The notes beneath the pieces are model-generated. The model saw only the letters and a program-made list of their open reading frames with translations. It was not told the DNA's origin and did not search any database. A DNA stretch of 54,062 nucleotides, from contig JABMDK010000014.1 of the NCBI GenBank assembly GCA_015903995.1, forward strand, positions 269,104 through 323,165. The letters run 5' to 3'. Numbering within the stretch: position 1 is the first letter of the stretch; each line of letters starts with the position of its first letter. This document shows positions 44,869 through 54,062 of the stretch, piece after piece. This DNA comes from Nitrospira sp. Lineage in GTDB: Bacteria > Nitrospirota > Nitrospiria > Nitrospirales > Nitrospiraceae. Position numbers and translations under genes: made by a program.

Positions 44869-45083
44869 GAATTTTCCACCTCAAGCAGGTAGCCTACCTT
44901 TTGAATTAGTCCTCGCACCTGAGGCGTGTCTGGACGGATAACCGACTGCCGAATATGTCGAAGGCCAAGCCCACGCAATACAAGGCGATGCCGTTCAGGT
45001 GTCCCAATGGGGCTGCGTCGTAATGTCACACGCACACTTTGAGTACCAGGATTTGCAGTTTTTGCCGTCTTTGATGATCTCAT
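44865..45083 (-). CDS. rpmD: 50S ribosomal protein L30
   Basis: 72 residues from the ATG at 45083, which overlaps the rpsE stop (TGATG). The core VRVTLRRSPIGTPERHRLVLRGLGLRHIRQSV is standard. About 16 extra N-terminal residues ([16 protein letters not shown]) make it a little longer than the usual ~60. Confidence 0.92.
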   Translation of the reverse strand: MRSSKTAKTANPGTQSVRVTLRRSPIGTPERHRLVLRGLGLRHIRQSVIRPDTPQVRGLIQKVGYLLEVENS

Positions 45084-45592
45084 CAAATCGCAGCCCTTTC
45101 TCGGCCATCTGGGAATGCTTGCCGGCGGAAACGAAGAACATCTTCCAAGTTCCTCAATTGAGTAAGCCCGTCTAGCGTTGCACGAACCGCATTGAATGGG
45201 TTCCCACGGCCCAGTGTTTTTGCAATGACATTATGCGCACCGACCAACTCCACTACGGCACGCACCGCCCCTCCAGCAATAATTCCTGTACCGTCAACAG
45301 CCGGCTTCAGCAAAACATGCTCTCCGCCGAATAGACCATGAACCTCATGTGGAATAGTTCCGCCCTTCAGAGGAACGTGAACAAGATGTTTCTTGGCTTG
45401 CTCAACAGCCTTTGAAATCGCAACCGGGACTTCAGCAGCTTTTCCCTTCCCGATCCCCACCCATCCATGACCGTCGCCAACAACAACGAGCGCGCAAAAG
45501 TTAAACCGCTTTCCACCCTTCACAACTTTTGCCACACGATTGATAAATACGACTTTATCCTTCAGGCTTAATTCATCGGGATTGACTCGCAC
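45083..45592 (-). CDS. rpsE: 30S ribosomal protein S5
   Basis: 169 residues. The double-stranded RNA-binding-like N-domain has [48 protein letters not shown] and the C-domain [35 protein letters not shown] translation fidelity and ribosome assembly protein. Overlaps rpmD by a base. Confidence 0.96.
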   Translation of the reverse strand: MRVNPDELSLKDKVVFINRVAKVVKGGKRFNFCALVVVGDGHGWVGIGKGKAAEVPVAISKAVEQAKKHLVHVPLKGGTIPHEVHGLFGGEHVLLKPAVDGTGIIAGGAVRAVVELVGAHNVIAKTLGRGNPFNAVRATLDGLTQLRNLEDVLRFRRQAFPDGRERAAI

Positions 45593-45677
45593 GCTCGTAC
45601 CCCTCAGTCCTTAAGTTCAGTAACCATCTAAAAAACACGCAGTCGCTGTTTGTTCGCCAGGGATTCTACTCCTATAT

Positions 45678-46043
45678 CTAAAACTGCAAACCGCCTTCAC
45701 GCGACGCATCGGCAAGCGCTTTAATTCGTCCGTGATACATCCGGCCCCCTCGGTCAAAAACAACCGTCGTCACTTTGGCGGCTTTAGCTCGATCGGCAAT
45801 CAACTTTCCTACTGCCTTGGCCGCTTCAATTCCACCGGTCGATTTCAGTGACTTCCGTAGCGACTTGTCGAGCGATGATGCAGCCGCCAAAGTGGCACCT
45901 TGAATATCATCAATGACCTGGGCGTAAATATGGGCCGCGCTCCTAAATACATTCAAGCGCGGGCGGCCTGCCGTCCCCAGAATGACACGCCTCACTCTAC
46001 GGCGCCGTCGATCAAGCTGTCGAACCTTGTCTGCAGCATTCAT
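45678..46043 (-). CDS. rplR: 50S ribosomal protein L18
   Basis: 121 residues. Basic start ([44 protein letters not shown]) and the C-terminal [26 protein letters not shown]. Binds 5S rRNA with L5. An 85-nt gap with no gene separates it from rpsE. Confidence 0.96.
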   Translation of the reverse strand: MNAADKVRQLDRRRRRVRRVILGTAGRPRLNVFRSAAHIYAQVIDDIQGATLAAASSLDKSLRKSLKSTGGIEAAKAVGKLIADRAKAAKVTTVVFDRGGRMYHGRIKALADASREGGLQF

Positions 46044-46052
46044 AGCCAGTTC

Positions 46053-46589
46053 CTATTTCCCTGTCTTACCTTCTTTTTTACGTAATATCTCACCCGCGTA
46101 GCGAACACCCTTTTGCTTGTAGACATCCGGGGGTTTAATAGCCCGCAGATCAGCCGCCACCTGTCCTACTAACCGCTTATCAACTCCCTTGACATTGATG
46201 AGCGTCTGTTTGTCAACCTTTACATCGATACCCGTTGGCACCTGATAGATTACCGGATTGATATACCCTACATTGAAACTGAGCGTCCGCCCCTGAACTT
46301 GAGTCTTGTATCCCACTCCGGTAATTTCCAGCGAGCGTTCATAGCCCTTGGTGACGCCATGGATCATATTGCTCAATTCTGCACGAGTCAGCCCGTGCAA
46401 TGCTCGCAGCTTACGATCGTCACTTGAACGACCAACGACGACTTGCCCATTGCTGACGGCAACGTCTATCCCCTGCATAAGCGACCAATCCAGCTTCCCT
46501 AATGGGCCCTTGACTGACACCGTTGACCCGGCAACTTTAATTTCAACTCCACCTGGTATTGCGATCGGTTTGTTTCCAATGCGGGACAT
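46053..46589 (-). CDS. rplF: 50S ribosomal protein L6
   Basis: 178 residues. MSRIGNKPIAIPGGVEIKVAGSTVSVKGPLGKL at the start and the signature PPDVYKQKGVRYAGEILRKKEGKTGK at the end; two related beta-alpha domains. Full length, between rpsH and rplR. Confidence 0.97.
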   Translation of the reverse strand: MSRIGNKPIAIPGGVEIKVAGSTVSVKGPLGKLDWSLMQGIDVAVSNGQVVVGRSSDDRKLRALHGLTRAELSNMIHGVTKGYERSLEITGVGYKTQVQGRTLSFNVGYINPVIYQVPTGIDVKVDKQTLINVKGVDKRLVGQVAADLRAIKPPDVYKQKGVRYAGEILRKKEGKTGK

Positions 46590-46632
46590 GATCTATTACA
46601 CCCTTCACTCGAGATCGAAATAACTCATCCAC

Positions 46633-47028
46633 CTACCATACTGAACAGAGAAGCTCACCCCCAAGTCGATTTTTACGAGACTCCTGGTCGGTCATGATTC
46701 CTTTGGACGTAGAAAGGATGGACACGCCGATCCCGTTACGAACCTTCTTAATATCCTGACTGCCCACATAAACTCGACGCCCAGGCTTACTGACGCGCTC
46801 CAGCCCAGTGATCATAGGCTGCCCCTCACCCACATACCGAAGACGGACGGTAAGAATGGGATGCCCGTCACTGGCTCCATCCTCGACTGCGTCAATATAA
46901 CCTTCCTTCATTAAAATCTCCAAAATGGCACGTTTCAACTTTGAAGTGGGAACTGCGACCGTCTCATGACGACGCTGAGCACCATTCTTTAAACGAACAA
47001 GAAGATCGCCGATTGGATCGGTAACCAT
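46633..47028 (-). CDS. rpsH: 30S ribosomal protein S8
   Basis: 131 residues from ATG 47028 (AAGGAAATAGT upstream). MVTDPIGDLLVRLKNGAQRRHETVAVPTSKLKRAILEIL...STSKGIMTDQESRKNRLGGELLCSVW has the conserved ISTSKG-type motif. It binds 16S rRNA and, in E. coli, represses the spc operon; whether it does so here is not visible. Confidence 0.97.
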   Translation of the reverse strand: MVTDPIGDLLVRLKNGAQRRHETVAVPTSKLKRAILEILMKEGYIDAVEDGASDGHPILTVRLRYVGEGQPMITGLERVSKPGRRVYVGSQDIKKVRNGIGVSILSTSKGIMTDQESRKNRLGGELLCSVW

Positions 47029-47077
47029 ACTATTTCCTTCTATCCTCCATTGGCAGTCACCGGCGTGAGAACACCCA

Positions 47078-47269
47078 TTACCAGCTAGATTTTCGCACTC
47101 CAGGAATCTCTCCTCGCAGAGTCATCAATCGAAAACAAATACGGCACATTCGAAACCGACGGAGATATCCATGAACTCGCCCACAGACTCCACACCGATT
47201 ATAGTGACGCGTCGAGAACTTCTGCTTTGTTGCCGCTTTATTTCTCAGTGCCAGTCGTGACACACCCAC
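47078..47269 (-). CDS. rpsN: 30S ribosomal protein S14, zinc type
   Basis: 63 residues. Four Cys in [20 protein letters not shown] form the zinc site of the short (type Z) S14. Start [18 protein letters not shown] and end [11 protein letters not shown] are normal. Confidence 0.96.
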   Translation of the reverse strand: MGVSRLALRNKAATKQKFSTRHYNRCGVCGRVHGYLRRFRMCRICFRLMTLRGEIPGVRKSSW

Positions 47270-47308
47270 TCCTTCCGTTCAAAGAAACACTAGTGACCTA
47301 TCTCGCAT

Positions 47309-47953
47309 TCACGTGCGGAATGGCATACCCAGATGCTTCAGAAGCGCCTTCCCTTCATCGTTCGTCCTGGCTGTCGTGACGACCGTAATGTCCATTCCAT
47401 GGATCGAAGCGACTTCATCATATTTAATCTCAGGGAAAATGAGCTGCTCCTTTAACCCAAGTGTATAGTTACCGCGACCGTCAAACGCCTTCGGAGAGAC
47501 GCCGCGAAAATCTCGGATACGCGGGAGAGCCAACGTAACCAGCCGATCAAAAAACTCATACATTCTCCGACTCCTGAGCGTCACCTTTGCGCCTATGGGC
47601 AACCCCTGCCTCAGCTTGAATCCAGCGATGGCTTTTTTAGCTCGCGTGACGACCGGCTTTTGACCGGTAATCAGCCCAAGCTCAGCCACTGCCCCCTCCA
47701 GAAGCTTCACATTCTGAATCGCTTCACCCATCCCAACGTTCAACACGACGCGCTCAAGCTTGGGCACTTGCATCACATTTTTATACCCAAACTCCTTCAT
47801 GAGAGCTGGAACTACCTGCTGCTCATATATATCTCGAAGTCGTGGCCGAAACTTGGACTCTTCGCTTCCCTGGTCCAATGGAGCGACCGACTCCTTCTTC
47901 GAGGACTTCCGCTCGGACGGCTTACTAGATCTGGTTTTTGCTTCCTTAGCCAT
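47309..47953 (-). CDS. rplE: 50S ribosomal protein L5 with N-terminal extension
   Basis: 214 residues. The L5 fold begins about residue 36 ([43 protein letters not shown]) and ends [11 protein letters not shown]. The preceding ~35 residues are Ser/Lys/Glu-rich ([20 protein letters not shown]...) and have no counterpart in usual L5 (~180 residues). There is no better internal ATG before the fold, so the extension seems real. Confidence 0.95.
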   Translation of the reverse strand: MAKEAKTRSSKPSERKSSKKESVAPLDQGSEESKFRPRLRDIYEQQVVPALMKEFGYKNVMQVPKLERVVLNVGMGEAIQNVKLLEGAVAELGLITGQKPVVTRAKKAIAGFKLRQGLPIGAKVTLRSRRMYEFFDRLVTLALPRIRDFRGVSPKAFDGRGNYTLGLKEQLIFPEIKYDEVASIHGMDITVVTTARTNDEGKALLKHLGMPFRT

Positions 47954-47961
47954 TACGTAAC

Positions 47962-48291
47962 CTATTCCACAGTCTCGTTGGATTTCTTACTAAAGCGCAC
48001 TCGTCGCCCATCTTCCAAAACCCGAATCCCTATGCGCGTAGGCTTCTGCGTGACCGGACAAAAGTACATGACATTTGAAATCTGCAACGGCGCCTCTCGC
48101 TCAAGAATCCCCCCCTGCTTGGCCTTCTGATTCGGCTTAGTGTGTCGCTTGATAATATTCAGCTTCTCGACAACCACCTTTCCCACACTTAAATCAATAG
48201 ACAAGACTTTTCCTGTCTTGCCACGCTCACGGCCAGAAACCACGACGACCGTATCCCCTTTTCGAATTCTGCTTTTTCGGAGTGCTTCCAC
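47962..48291 (-). CDS. rplX: 50S ribosomal protein L24
   Basis: 109 residues. The KOW motif [24 protein letters not shown] and [35 protein letters not shown] are standard. Assembly initiator for the 50S subunit. Adjacent to rplN and rplE. Confidence 0.96.
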   Translation of the reverse strand: MEALRKSRIRKGDTVVVVSGRERGKTGKVLSIDLSVGKVVVEKLNIIKRHTKPNQKAKQGGILEREAPLQISNVMYFCPVTQKPTRIGIRVLEDGRRVRFSKKSNETVE

Positions 48292-48313
48292 AATGCTCCT
48301 CGTTCGTTCCGGC

Positions 48314-48682
48314 CTACAAAACTTCTGGCGCCAAAGAAATGATCTTCATGAATTTTTTCCAGCGGAGCTCACGGGCAACCGGACCAAATATACGCGTTCC
48401 GATTGGCTCGCCATCTTTATTGATCAAAACACACGCATTTCGATCAAACTTGATATAGGATCCGTCTTCTCGGCGAACTTCCTTTGTTGTTCGAACTATG
48501 ACAGCCCGACTCACATCACCCTTCTTCACACTGGCTTGCGGGATCGCCTCCTTGACAGCCACGACCACGATATCGCCTAGCGAGGCATAGCGCCGCCTCG
48601 TACCCCCAAACACGTGAAAACACATGGCCTGCTTCGCTCCGGAATTATCGGCCACATCCATATATGTATAGTTCTGAATCAT
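48314..48682 (-). CDS. rplN: 50S ribosomal protein L14
   Basis: 122 residues. [46 protein letters not shown] with the L14 signature, and the end [23 protein letters not shown]. Exact usual length. Confidence 0.97.
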   Translation of the reverse strand: MIQNYTYMDVADNSGAKQAMCFHVFGGTRRRYASLGDIVVVAVKEAIPQASVKKGDVSRAVIVRTTKEVRREDGSYIKFDRNACVLINKDGEPIGTRIFGPVARELRWKKFMKIISLAPEVL

Positions 48683-48734
48683 CGCTACATCCCTACACGA
48701 GGCAACAAATGACTAACCAAATAAATACTGCTGC

Positions 48735-49001
48735 TTACTTTTCAGGCTGACCCTTTTCCATAACTTGCACGACACGCCAGTTCTTTTCTTTACTCAGGGG
48801 TCTGGTCTGCACCAACTTGACCCGATCTCCAACTTTACACACACCACTTTCATCATGAGCCTTCAGTCTCGTCATCCGCCTAAGAACCTTTTTATAGACC
48901 GGATGAATGACTGACCTTGAAACCACGACGACGACCGTCTTTTGCATTTTATTACTGACGACGTCGCCATACCAATGACGGCGCTTTACCACCTCAGCCA
49001 T
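48735..49001 (-). CDS. rpsQ: 30S ribosomal protein S17
   Basis: 88 residues. GDVVSNKMQKTVVVVVSRSVIHPVYKKVLRRMTRLKAHDESGVCKVGDRVKLVQTRPLSKEKNWRVVQV is the OB-fold S17. Follows rpmC by 8 nt. Confidence 0.96.
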   Translation of the reverse strand: MAEVVKRRHWYGDVVSNKMQKTVVVVVSRSVIHPVYKKVLRRMTRLKAHDESGVCKVGDRVKLVQTRPLSKEKNWRVVQVMEKGQPEK

Positions 49002-49009
49002 AGCATCCT

Positions 49010-49225
49010 TTACTTTTTAGAGCCCTCAGACCGGGCCTTTACTTGCTGGAGAACAGTTTTCACCCGTGCAATGTCCCGCTTCGTTTTCCGAATTTGCATG
49101 GGATTCTCGAGACGCCCGGAGCCAAACTGAAAGCGTAGATTGAACAACTCTTGCACAAGCTGTTTTTCTTTATCTACAAGCTCATCAGTCCCTAACTGCT
49201 GGAGCTCTTTGACGTCCAATGCCAT
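49010..49225 (-). CDS. rpmC: 50S ribosomal protein L29
   Basis: 71 residues from ATG 49225, 9 nt after GAGGAG; a GTG at 49234 is too close to that site. Two-helix protein: LDVKELQQLGTDELVDKEKQLVQELFNLRFQFGSGRLENPMQIRKTKRDIARVKTVL. Normal place between rplP and rpsQ. Confidence 0.96.
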   Translation of the reverse strand: MALDVKELQQLGTDELVDKEKQLVQELFNLRFQFGSGRLENPMQIRKTKRDIARVKTVLQQVKARSEGSKK

Positions 49226-49252
49226 AACCCCCACTCCTCTAAATTGAAACCA

Positions 49253-49678
49253 TCAAGAACCTTGCCCAAACTCGCCGCGAACGACTAGCTTCGTGGCAAT
49301 AGGCAACTTGTGCGACGCAAGACGAAACGCCTCCCGAGCAACCTCAGATGTGACTCCGTCCATCTCATAAAGAATCCTGCCAGGCTTGACAACAGCAACC
49401 CAGTACTCAGGATTCCCCTTTCCTTTACCCATTCGAGTTTCAGCCGGCTTTTTCGTGATCGGCTTATCGGGGAAAATTCTTGTCCACACCTGTCCACCAC
49501 GTTTCACGTATCGAGTAATTGCAATACGTGCGGCCTCAATTTGTCGGCTGGTTACCCATCCTGGCTCCAATGCCTTGAGACCAAACTCTCCTAGGGTAAT
49601 CTGCCCCCCACGATAGGCCTTACCAGTCATCCGGCCCTTCTGCATCTTTCTAAATTTAACTTTCTTAGGCGCTAACAC
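49253..49678 (-). CDS. rplP: 50S ribosomal protein L16
   Basis: 141 residues. [25 protein letters not shown], then [56 protein letters not shown]. Contacts the A-site tRNA. Standard length. Confidence 0.97.
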   Translation of the reverse strand: MLAPKKVKFRKMQKGRMTGKAYRGGQITLGEFGLKALEPGWVTSRQIEAARIAITRYVKRGGQVWTRIFPDKPITKKPAETRMGKGKGNPEYWVAVVKPGRILYEMDGVTSEVAREAFRLASHKLPIATKLVVRGEFGQGS

Positions 49679-49690
49679 AGCTCGATCTCC

Positions 49691-50362
49691 TCACCCAAAC
49701 CGTCGTTCTAAAGATGATTCAGCCTTGATAGGCTGAACGGGAAGCAACTCTCCTTTATAGATCCATGTTTTCACCCCGATCTGCCCCATCGTCGTATGCG
49801 CTTCGGCGAATCCATAGTCTATTTCCGCACGGAGCGTGTGTAGCGGGACACGCCCTTCTCGGTACCATTCCGTCCTAGCGATTTCCGCACCGCCCAGACG
49901 ACCAGCCACCATGATCTTGATACCTTGAGCTCCAAGCCTCAGCGCAGACTGAACACTGCGCTTCATTGCCCTCCGAAAGGCTACCCGCTTCTCAAGTTGC
50001 GTCGCAACATTTTCACTAACAAGCTGAGCATCCAGCTCTGGCTTCTTGATTTCCTTGACCGTGATATAGACCTGCCCCCCGTACTGCTTTTCAAGATCAG
50101 CCTTTAACTTATCGACTTCAGCACCCTTTCGCCCAATGATGATACCAGGGCGTGCAGTATGAATGATGACCCTGGTTTGATCACCGGAACGCTCAATCTC
50201 TACTTTCGACACACCTGCATGATACAACCTTGCCTTGACCATCTTTCTGATCTTGACATCCTGATGGAGGAGCTTGGCGTAATCTTTCCCGGCATACCAA
50301 CGAGAACTCCACGTATAGTTGTAACCAAGACGATAACCGATTGGATGTGTTTTTTGACCCAT
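49691..50362 (-). CDS. rpsC: 30S ribosomal protein S3
   Basis: 223 residues. [35 protein letters not shown], a KH domain ([27 protein letters not shown], GxxG loop IGRKG) and a C-domain [38 protein letters not shown]. Part of the mRNA entry channel. Confidence 0.97.
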   Translation of the reverse strand: MGQKTHPIGYRLGYNYTWSSRWYAGKDYAKLLHQDVKIRKMVKARLYHAGVSKVEIERSGDQTRVIIHTARPGIIIGRKGAEVDKLKADLEKQYGGQVYITVKEIKKPELDAQLVSENVATQLEKRVAFRRAMKRSVQSALRLGAQGIKIMVAGRLGGAEIARTEWYREGRVPLHTLRAEIDYGFAEAHTTMGQIGVKTWIYKGELLPVQPIKAESSLERRFG

Positions 50363-50392
50363 GCGCTGTATGCCTCAATAGAAAGAAGTAAG

Positions 50393-50749
50393 CTATTTTT
50401 TGTGATTCTGAATTCCAGGAGCCGCCACGACGACGGTAATATGACTCGTACGTTTTTGGATGGCATTTGCTCGCCCCATCGACCTGGCACGTACGCGCTT
50501 ATACGTCGGACCGCAATTAACGAAAGCCTTGGAGATGATCATTGATTCACTGTCACCCATCTCCTTCAGCTCAGCATTTGCCACAGCCGAGCGAACGAGC
50601 TTCTCAACCACACGCGCGGCGTGACGAGGCGTGTGCTTCAAGATGGCCAGAGCCATTGGGACTTGCCTACCGCGAATCATATCGATTACCGGCCTAGCCT
50701 TTCGAGGTGCAACACGAACAAATTTTAGAACTGCATGTGCTTCAGTCAT
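50393..50749 (-). CDS. rplV: 50S ribosomal protein L22
   Basis: 118 residues. AHAVLKFVRVAPRKARPVIDMIRGRQVPMALAILKHTPRHAARVVEKLVRSAVANAE and the loop CGPTYKRVRARSMGRANAIQKRTSHITVVV, whose hairpin lines the exit tunnel. A 90-nt gap with no gene separates it from rpsS. Confidence 0.97.
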   Translation of the reverse strand: MTEAHAVLKFVRVAPRKARPVIDMIRGRQVPMALAILKHTPRHAARVVEKLVRSAVANAELKEMGDSESMIISKAFVNCGPTYKRVRARSMGRANAIQKRTSHITVVVAAPGIQNHKK

Positions 50750-50839
50750 CTTCTAAACCCTGTTCCCGAGTCAACTCCACGCAATCAAAAGATTGTGCGA
50801 TACGTCAGTCATTGACGATGAGCCGACCGATCAACCTTT

Positions 50840-51127
50840 CTACTTAAGAGCGACAGCTTTCTCAGTCTTAGCTTGGCCATGCCCCTTGAAAAAACGAGTT
50901 GGAGCGAACTCACCAAGCTTATGACCGACCATGTTTTCAGTCACAAACACCGGAATAAATTTTTTACCGTTATGAACAGCAAATGTATGGCCGATCATAT
51001 CAGGAATGACCGTTGACCGCCGCGACCATGTCTTGATCAACCTACGGTCCTTCGTCTCATTCATGTGCTCGACTTTCCTGAGAAGATGACCATCGACAAA
51101 CGCCCCTTTACTTACCGATCTAGGCAT
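50840..51127 (-). CDS. rpsS: 30S ribosomal protein S19
   Basis: 95 residues from ATG 51127; the frame extends upstream through rplB but the family begins [63 protein letters not shown] is the signature. Overlaps the end of rplB by 8 nt. Confidence 0.97.
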   Translation of the reverse strand: MPRSVSKGAFVDGHLLRKVEHMNETKDRRLIKTWSRRSTVIPDMIGHTFAVHNGKKFIPVFVTENMVGHKLGEFAPTRFFKGHGQAKTEKAVALK

Positions 51128-51962
51128 TGCGAACTCCTGACTTACGTCGAGCAATAATAAACTTGTCCGTTTTCTTATTCTGCCTGGTCTTGTACCCCTT
51201 GGTTGGAAGCCCCCACGGGGACACCGGGTGAGGATTCCCCTGTCCGGATTTTCCCTCACCACCTCCGTGCGGATGATCGACAGGATTCATCACGACCCCT
51301 CGTACGTGCGGCCTCTTCCCTTTCCAGCGGCTCCGACCAGCTTTCCCCACACTGACGTTCTCATGATCGACATTGCCGACTTGCCCAACGGTCGCCATGC
51401 ACGTCCCTAAGACCCTACGCATTTCCCCCGACTTCAAACGCACCTGCACATAATCGCCATCACGACCCATGACCTGCGCAAACCCACCGGCACTTCGAAT
51501 TAACTGACCACCCTTTCCAACCTTTAACTCAAGATTGTGGATCGTTGTACCAAGGGGCATATTTGCCAATGGAAGCGCGTTCCCAGGTCGAATTTCAGCC
51601 TGAGGCCCTGATTGTATTTCATCATTGATGCTCAGTCCGACAGGAGCCAAGATATACCGTTTCTCTCCATCACGATACTTCAAAAGTGCAATTCTTGCCG
51701 ATCGATTAGGATCGTATTCGATAGCCTCAACGCGCGCCGAAACTCCGACTTTATCACGCAGAAAATCAATGGTGCGATAGAGCCGCTTATGTCCACCCCC
51801 ACGAAATCGGACAGTCATCCGACCGTCGTTGTTCCGCCCTCCGCTCCGGAGATGAAAAGCAGTCAACGATTTCTCTGGTTTCTTCTTGGTTAACTCCTCC
51901 GTCACCACAGCGGTCATACCGCGACGACCAGGAGACGTTGGACGATAAGATTTCAGACCCAT
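51120..51962 (-). CDS. rplB: 50S ribosomal protein L2
   Basis: 280 residues from ATG 51962 ([15 protein letters not shown]). [27 protein letters not shown] and the C-terminal [30 protein letters not shown] with the conserved His-rich loop needed for peptidyl transfer. Normal length. Confidence 0.97.
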   Translation of the reverse strand: MGLKSYRPTSPGRRGMTAVVTEELTKKKPEKSLTAFHLRSGGRNNDGRMTVRFRGGGHKRLYRTIDFLRDKVGVSARVEAIEYDPNRSARIALLKYRDGEKRYILAPVGLSINDEIQSGPQAEIRPGNALPLANMPLGTTIHNLELKVGKGGQLIRSAGGFAQVMGRDGDYVQVRLKSGEMRRVLGTCMATVGQVGNVDHENVSVGKAGRSRWKGKRPHVRGVVMNPVDHPHGGGEGKSGQGNPHPVSPWGLPTKGYKTRQNKKTDKFIIARRKSGVRNA

Positions 51963-52015
51963 AAATGATGCCCCCACCTTCAAAGCTTGGCGAACTGACG
52001 GACTATTAGACCTTG

Positions 52016-52315
52016 CTAGGCGCTTTCATACATCTCTAACTTTTCCCCTTCTCGAAGGGTCACCAGCGCCTTTTTCCAATCTGAACGCCTGCCAGAGAAC
52101 CGGCCAAGACGCTTCATCTTGCCGCGGACATTCATAATGTTGACCTTGTCAACCTTGACTTTTAACAGAGCCTCAACGGCTAGCCTGATTTGAATGCGAT
52201 TCGCATCAGGATGAACCACGAAACCCACGGTATTCGTCTTCTCACGAAGACCCGTAATCTTCTCCGTCAGTAAGGGCCGAATCAAGACCCTGTGGCTATC
52301 AACTTTCACGACCAC
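52016..52315 (-). CDS. rplW: 50S ribosomal protein L23
   Basis: 99 residues. [78 protein letters not shown]. Lies at the tunnel exit, docking site for trigger factor. Overlaps rplD by 10 nt. Confidence 0.97.
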   Translation of the reverse strand: MVVKVDSHRVLIRPLLTEKITGLREKTNTVGFVVHPDANRIQIRLAVEALLKVKVDKVNIMNVRGKMKRLGRFSGRRSDWKKALVTLREGEKLEMYESA

Positions 52316-52929
52316 ACCTCGCTCACAGGGCCAAGCTCTCGCTCGGCGATCATGATTACTTGAGCACGAACAACATCGTATACGTTCAACTGATCAGCAC
52401 TGAGCACTTTCACCGTATTCAAATTGCCCGCAGCCTTCACGACCTCAGACTGCTCCTTCCCCACGATCACCAGCGCGTGATCGCCCCCAGAAAACTGCTT
52501 CAACGCTTGCGCCAGCAACTTCGTCCTGGGTTGCTGCAAAGAAAGATCTGATACGACAAACAATTTATTCTCTGCCACTTTTGCCGACAAGGCGCTCTGC
52601 AGCGCAATACGATACTTCTTCTTCGGCATGGAATAGGCGTAGCTACGAGGCTTCGGCCCAAAAACACTCCCGCCATGACGCCAGACAGGAGATCGAAGAG
52701 ACCCAGCCCGCGCGCGCCCCGTGTGCTTTTGCTTCCATGGCTTCTTACCAGATCCGCTCACTTCACCGCGACGCAAGGTAGAGGCCGTCCCCCTACGCTC
52801 ACAGGCTCGCTGCATAATGACGGCTTCATGAACCAACGCTGCACGAGGCTCACAACCAAAGACTTGCGGCGACAAATCGACCGTTCCAACCTTCTTTTTT
52901 TGTAAATCAACCAGATCGACAGTAGGCAT
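52306..52929 (-). CDS. rplD: 50S ribosomal protein L4
   Basis: 207 residues from ATG 52929. MPTVDLVDLQKKKVGTVDLSPQVFGCEP, the extended loop RRGEVSGSGKKPWKQKHTGRARAGSLRSPVWRHGGSVFGP and the C-terminal domain. In E. coli it represses the S10 operon; no leader is in view here to judge that. Starts one base after rplC. Confidence 0.96.
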   Translation of the reverse strand: MPTVDLVDLQKKKVGTVDLSPQVFGCEPRAALVHEAVIMQRACERRGTASTLRRGEVSGSGKKPWKQKHTGRARAGSLRSPVWRHGGSVFGPKPRSYAYSMPKKKYRIALQSALSAKVAENKLFVVSDLSLQQPRTKLLAQALKQFSGGDHALVIVGKEQSEVVKAAGNLNTVKVLSADQLNVYDVVRAQVIMIAERELGPVSEVWS

Positions 52930-52930
52930 A

Positions 52931-53551
52931 CTAGCTCTTTTTCGACTTTCTGACGACAACGACACCATTGATGGCTCCAGGAATTGCTCCGCGGATGAAG
53001 AGGAGATTTTCATCAGCCCGCGACTCGACAACCTTCAATCGCTGAACCGTAACACGCTCCGCACCCATATGACCAGGCAAGGTCTTCCCCTTCCAGACGC
53101 GAGAAGGAAACGAACTCGCCCCGATAGAACCGGGCGCCCGGTGAAACATAGATCCATGAGACTCAGGACCACCTGCATAGTGATGACGCTTCACGACACC
53201 CTGAAAACCCTTCCCCTTTGACACCCCGATAACATCAACCCAATCACCCTTCTGAAACATGCCAACCGTTATCGTCTGTCCGACGGTCGGCTCTCCATCT
53301 TTTTTAAATTCACGCAACACTCTACTAGGAGCCGCTTGGTTTTTCTTGAGGTGCCCCAACTCCGGCTTCGATAACTTACTTTCCTTGACTTCACCAAAAG
53401 AAAGCTGGACTGCCTCATACCGATCTCGATCTTTTGTCTTTAGCGTCACCACTCGACATGGACCAGCCTCAATTACCGTCACCGGAGTCAAGCGACTTTC
53501 GTCAAAGACCTGGGTCATTCCTAACTTTTTCCCAATCAGTCCATTCGTCAT
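52931..53551 (-). CDS. rplC: 50S ribosomal protein L3
   Basis: 206 residues from ATG 53551. [32 protein letters not shown], then [55 protein letters not shown], the loop reaching toward the peptidyl transferase centre (with the usual Gln-like methylation context changed). Second gene after rpsJ. Confidence 0.96.
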   Translation of the reverse strand: MTNGLIGKKLGMTQVFDESRLTPVTVIEAGPCRVVTLKTKDRDRYEAVQLSFGEVKESKLSKPELGHLKKNQAAPSRVLREFKKDGEPTVGQTITVGMFQKGDWVDVIGVSKGKGFQGVVKRHHYAGGPESHGSMFHRAPGSIGASSFPSRVWKGKTLPGHMGAERVTVQRLKVVESRADENLLFIRGAIPGAINGVVVVRKSKKS

Positions 53552-53612
53552 TGAGTCACCGCATAATTGAGAAGACAACCAAAACCATACCCAACATGAA
53601 AATCAAACACCA

Positions 53613-53924
53613 TCACAGCTTTATCTCCACATCCACCCCAGCTGCCAGATTCAACTTCATCAATGAATCCATAGTCTCTGGTGTGGGCTCCATAATATCG
53701 AGCAATCGCTTATGCGTACGCATTTCAAATTGCTCACGAGACTTCTTATCGGCGTGCGTCGACCGCTGAACGGTAATCTTTTCAATCCGCGTGGGAAGCG
53801 GAATTGGACCTACTACCCTAGCTCCACTGCGCCGAACAGTCTCAACAATTTCCGTAACCGACTGATCCAGCACTCGGTAGTCAAAACCCCTTAATCTGAT
53901 CCTGATCCGCTGATCGACTTTCAC
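53613..53924 (-). CDS. rpsJ: 30S ribosomal protein S10
   Basis: 103 residues from GTG 53924, placed 8 nt after AGGAG and giving the family length; a GTG at 53933 overlaps the binding site. [72 protein letters not shown] is standard, also the NusE elongation role. Confidence 0.96.
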   Translation of the reverse strand: MKVDQRIRIRLRGFDYRVLDQSVTEIVETVRRSGARVVGPIPLPTRIEKITVQRSTHADKKSREQFEMRTHKRLLDIMEPTPETMDSLMKLNLAAGVDVEIKL

Positions 53925-53962
53925 GTCATTCACTCCTAACCTATGAAACGAACAGTTCCCTC

Positions 53963-54062
53963 TTACGCCAGAATTTCCGTCACGACGCCCGAGCCGACCG
54001 TCTTCCCGCCCTCACGCACGGCAAAGCGCAACCCCTGATCCATCGCGATCGGACTGATCAAC
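53963..54062 (-). CDS. tuf: Elongation factor Tu, C-terminal end (cut by window edge)
   Basis: Last ~32 codons only: [32 protein letters not shown] and stop TAA (53963-53965). This is the invariant EF-Tu C-terminus. Being directly upstream of rpsJ places it at the str/S10 junction. Confidence 0.95.
   Translation of the reverse strand, partial: LISPIAMDQGLRFAVREGGKTVGSGVVTEILA

Overview
The window is a bacterial chromosome segment of fairly high GC, most likely from a Nitrospira-like member of the Nitrospirota. That assignment is an inference from overall gene content and protein character (pilMNOPQ-aroB-nadE-glnB-glnA next to lptCAB-rpoN-hpf-rapZ and a complete S10/spc block), not from a marker search. 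I saw no rRNA, tRNA or CRISPR array.

Left part, about 1-19 kb: accessory DNA with several broken genes. It holds a frameshifted trypsin-like protease cut by the window edge, a lipoprotein of unknown role, a complete IS5-family element with a frameshifted transposase, and a lipoprotein operon containing three tandem paralogues (3304-5374). Two convergent HDOD signalling genes (5592-8044) are separated by a palindromic repeat. A likely exopolysaccharide synthesis and export cluster follows (8132-14184): a GT2 synthase, a secreted TIM-barrel glycosidase-like protein, a TPR plus beta-barrel outer-membrane protein and a membrane-anchored HEAT-repeat protein. Then come an ABC-F ATPase (uup), an FG-GAP protein remnant, an outer-membrane protein, a higBA module whose toxin gene is destroyed, a decayed small secreted protein and a CBS-domain protein.

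Middle part, about 19-35 kb, nearly all on the minus strand: nitrogen assimilation and core metabolism (glnA, glnB, nadE, aroB), the type IV pilus assembly genes pilQPONM, a small MerR-type regulator, then rapZ, hpf, rpoN and lptB-lptA-lptC. The NadE glutaminase domain has glycine where the nucleophilic cysteine should be.

Right part, about 35-54 kb, all minus: the str/S10/spc/alpha ribosomal superoperon from the tail of tuf to rplQ, closed by a strong terminator. It is colinear with the usual bacterial order, with one striking exception. Between infA and rpsD, where rpmJ, rpsM and rpsK should be, lies a 4.06-kb second copy of the lptB'-rpoN-hpf-rapZ-merR-'pilM block found at 29310-33372. Roughly nine in ten bases match by eye. 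It enters at the last codons of infA and leaves inside rpsD, giving an in-frame pilM::rpsD fusion without the first ~15 residues of S4. Three ribosomal protein genes are absent from the window. Either this is a real rearrangement that puts second copies of sigma-54, a hibernation factor and RapZ inside the ribosomal operon, or a chimeric assembly with a related strain. This is the main thing to check.
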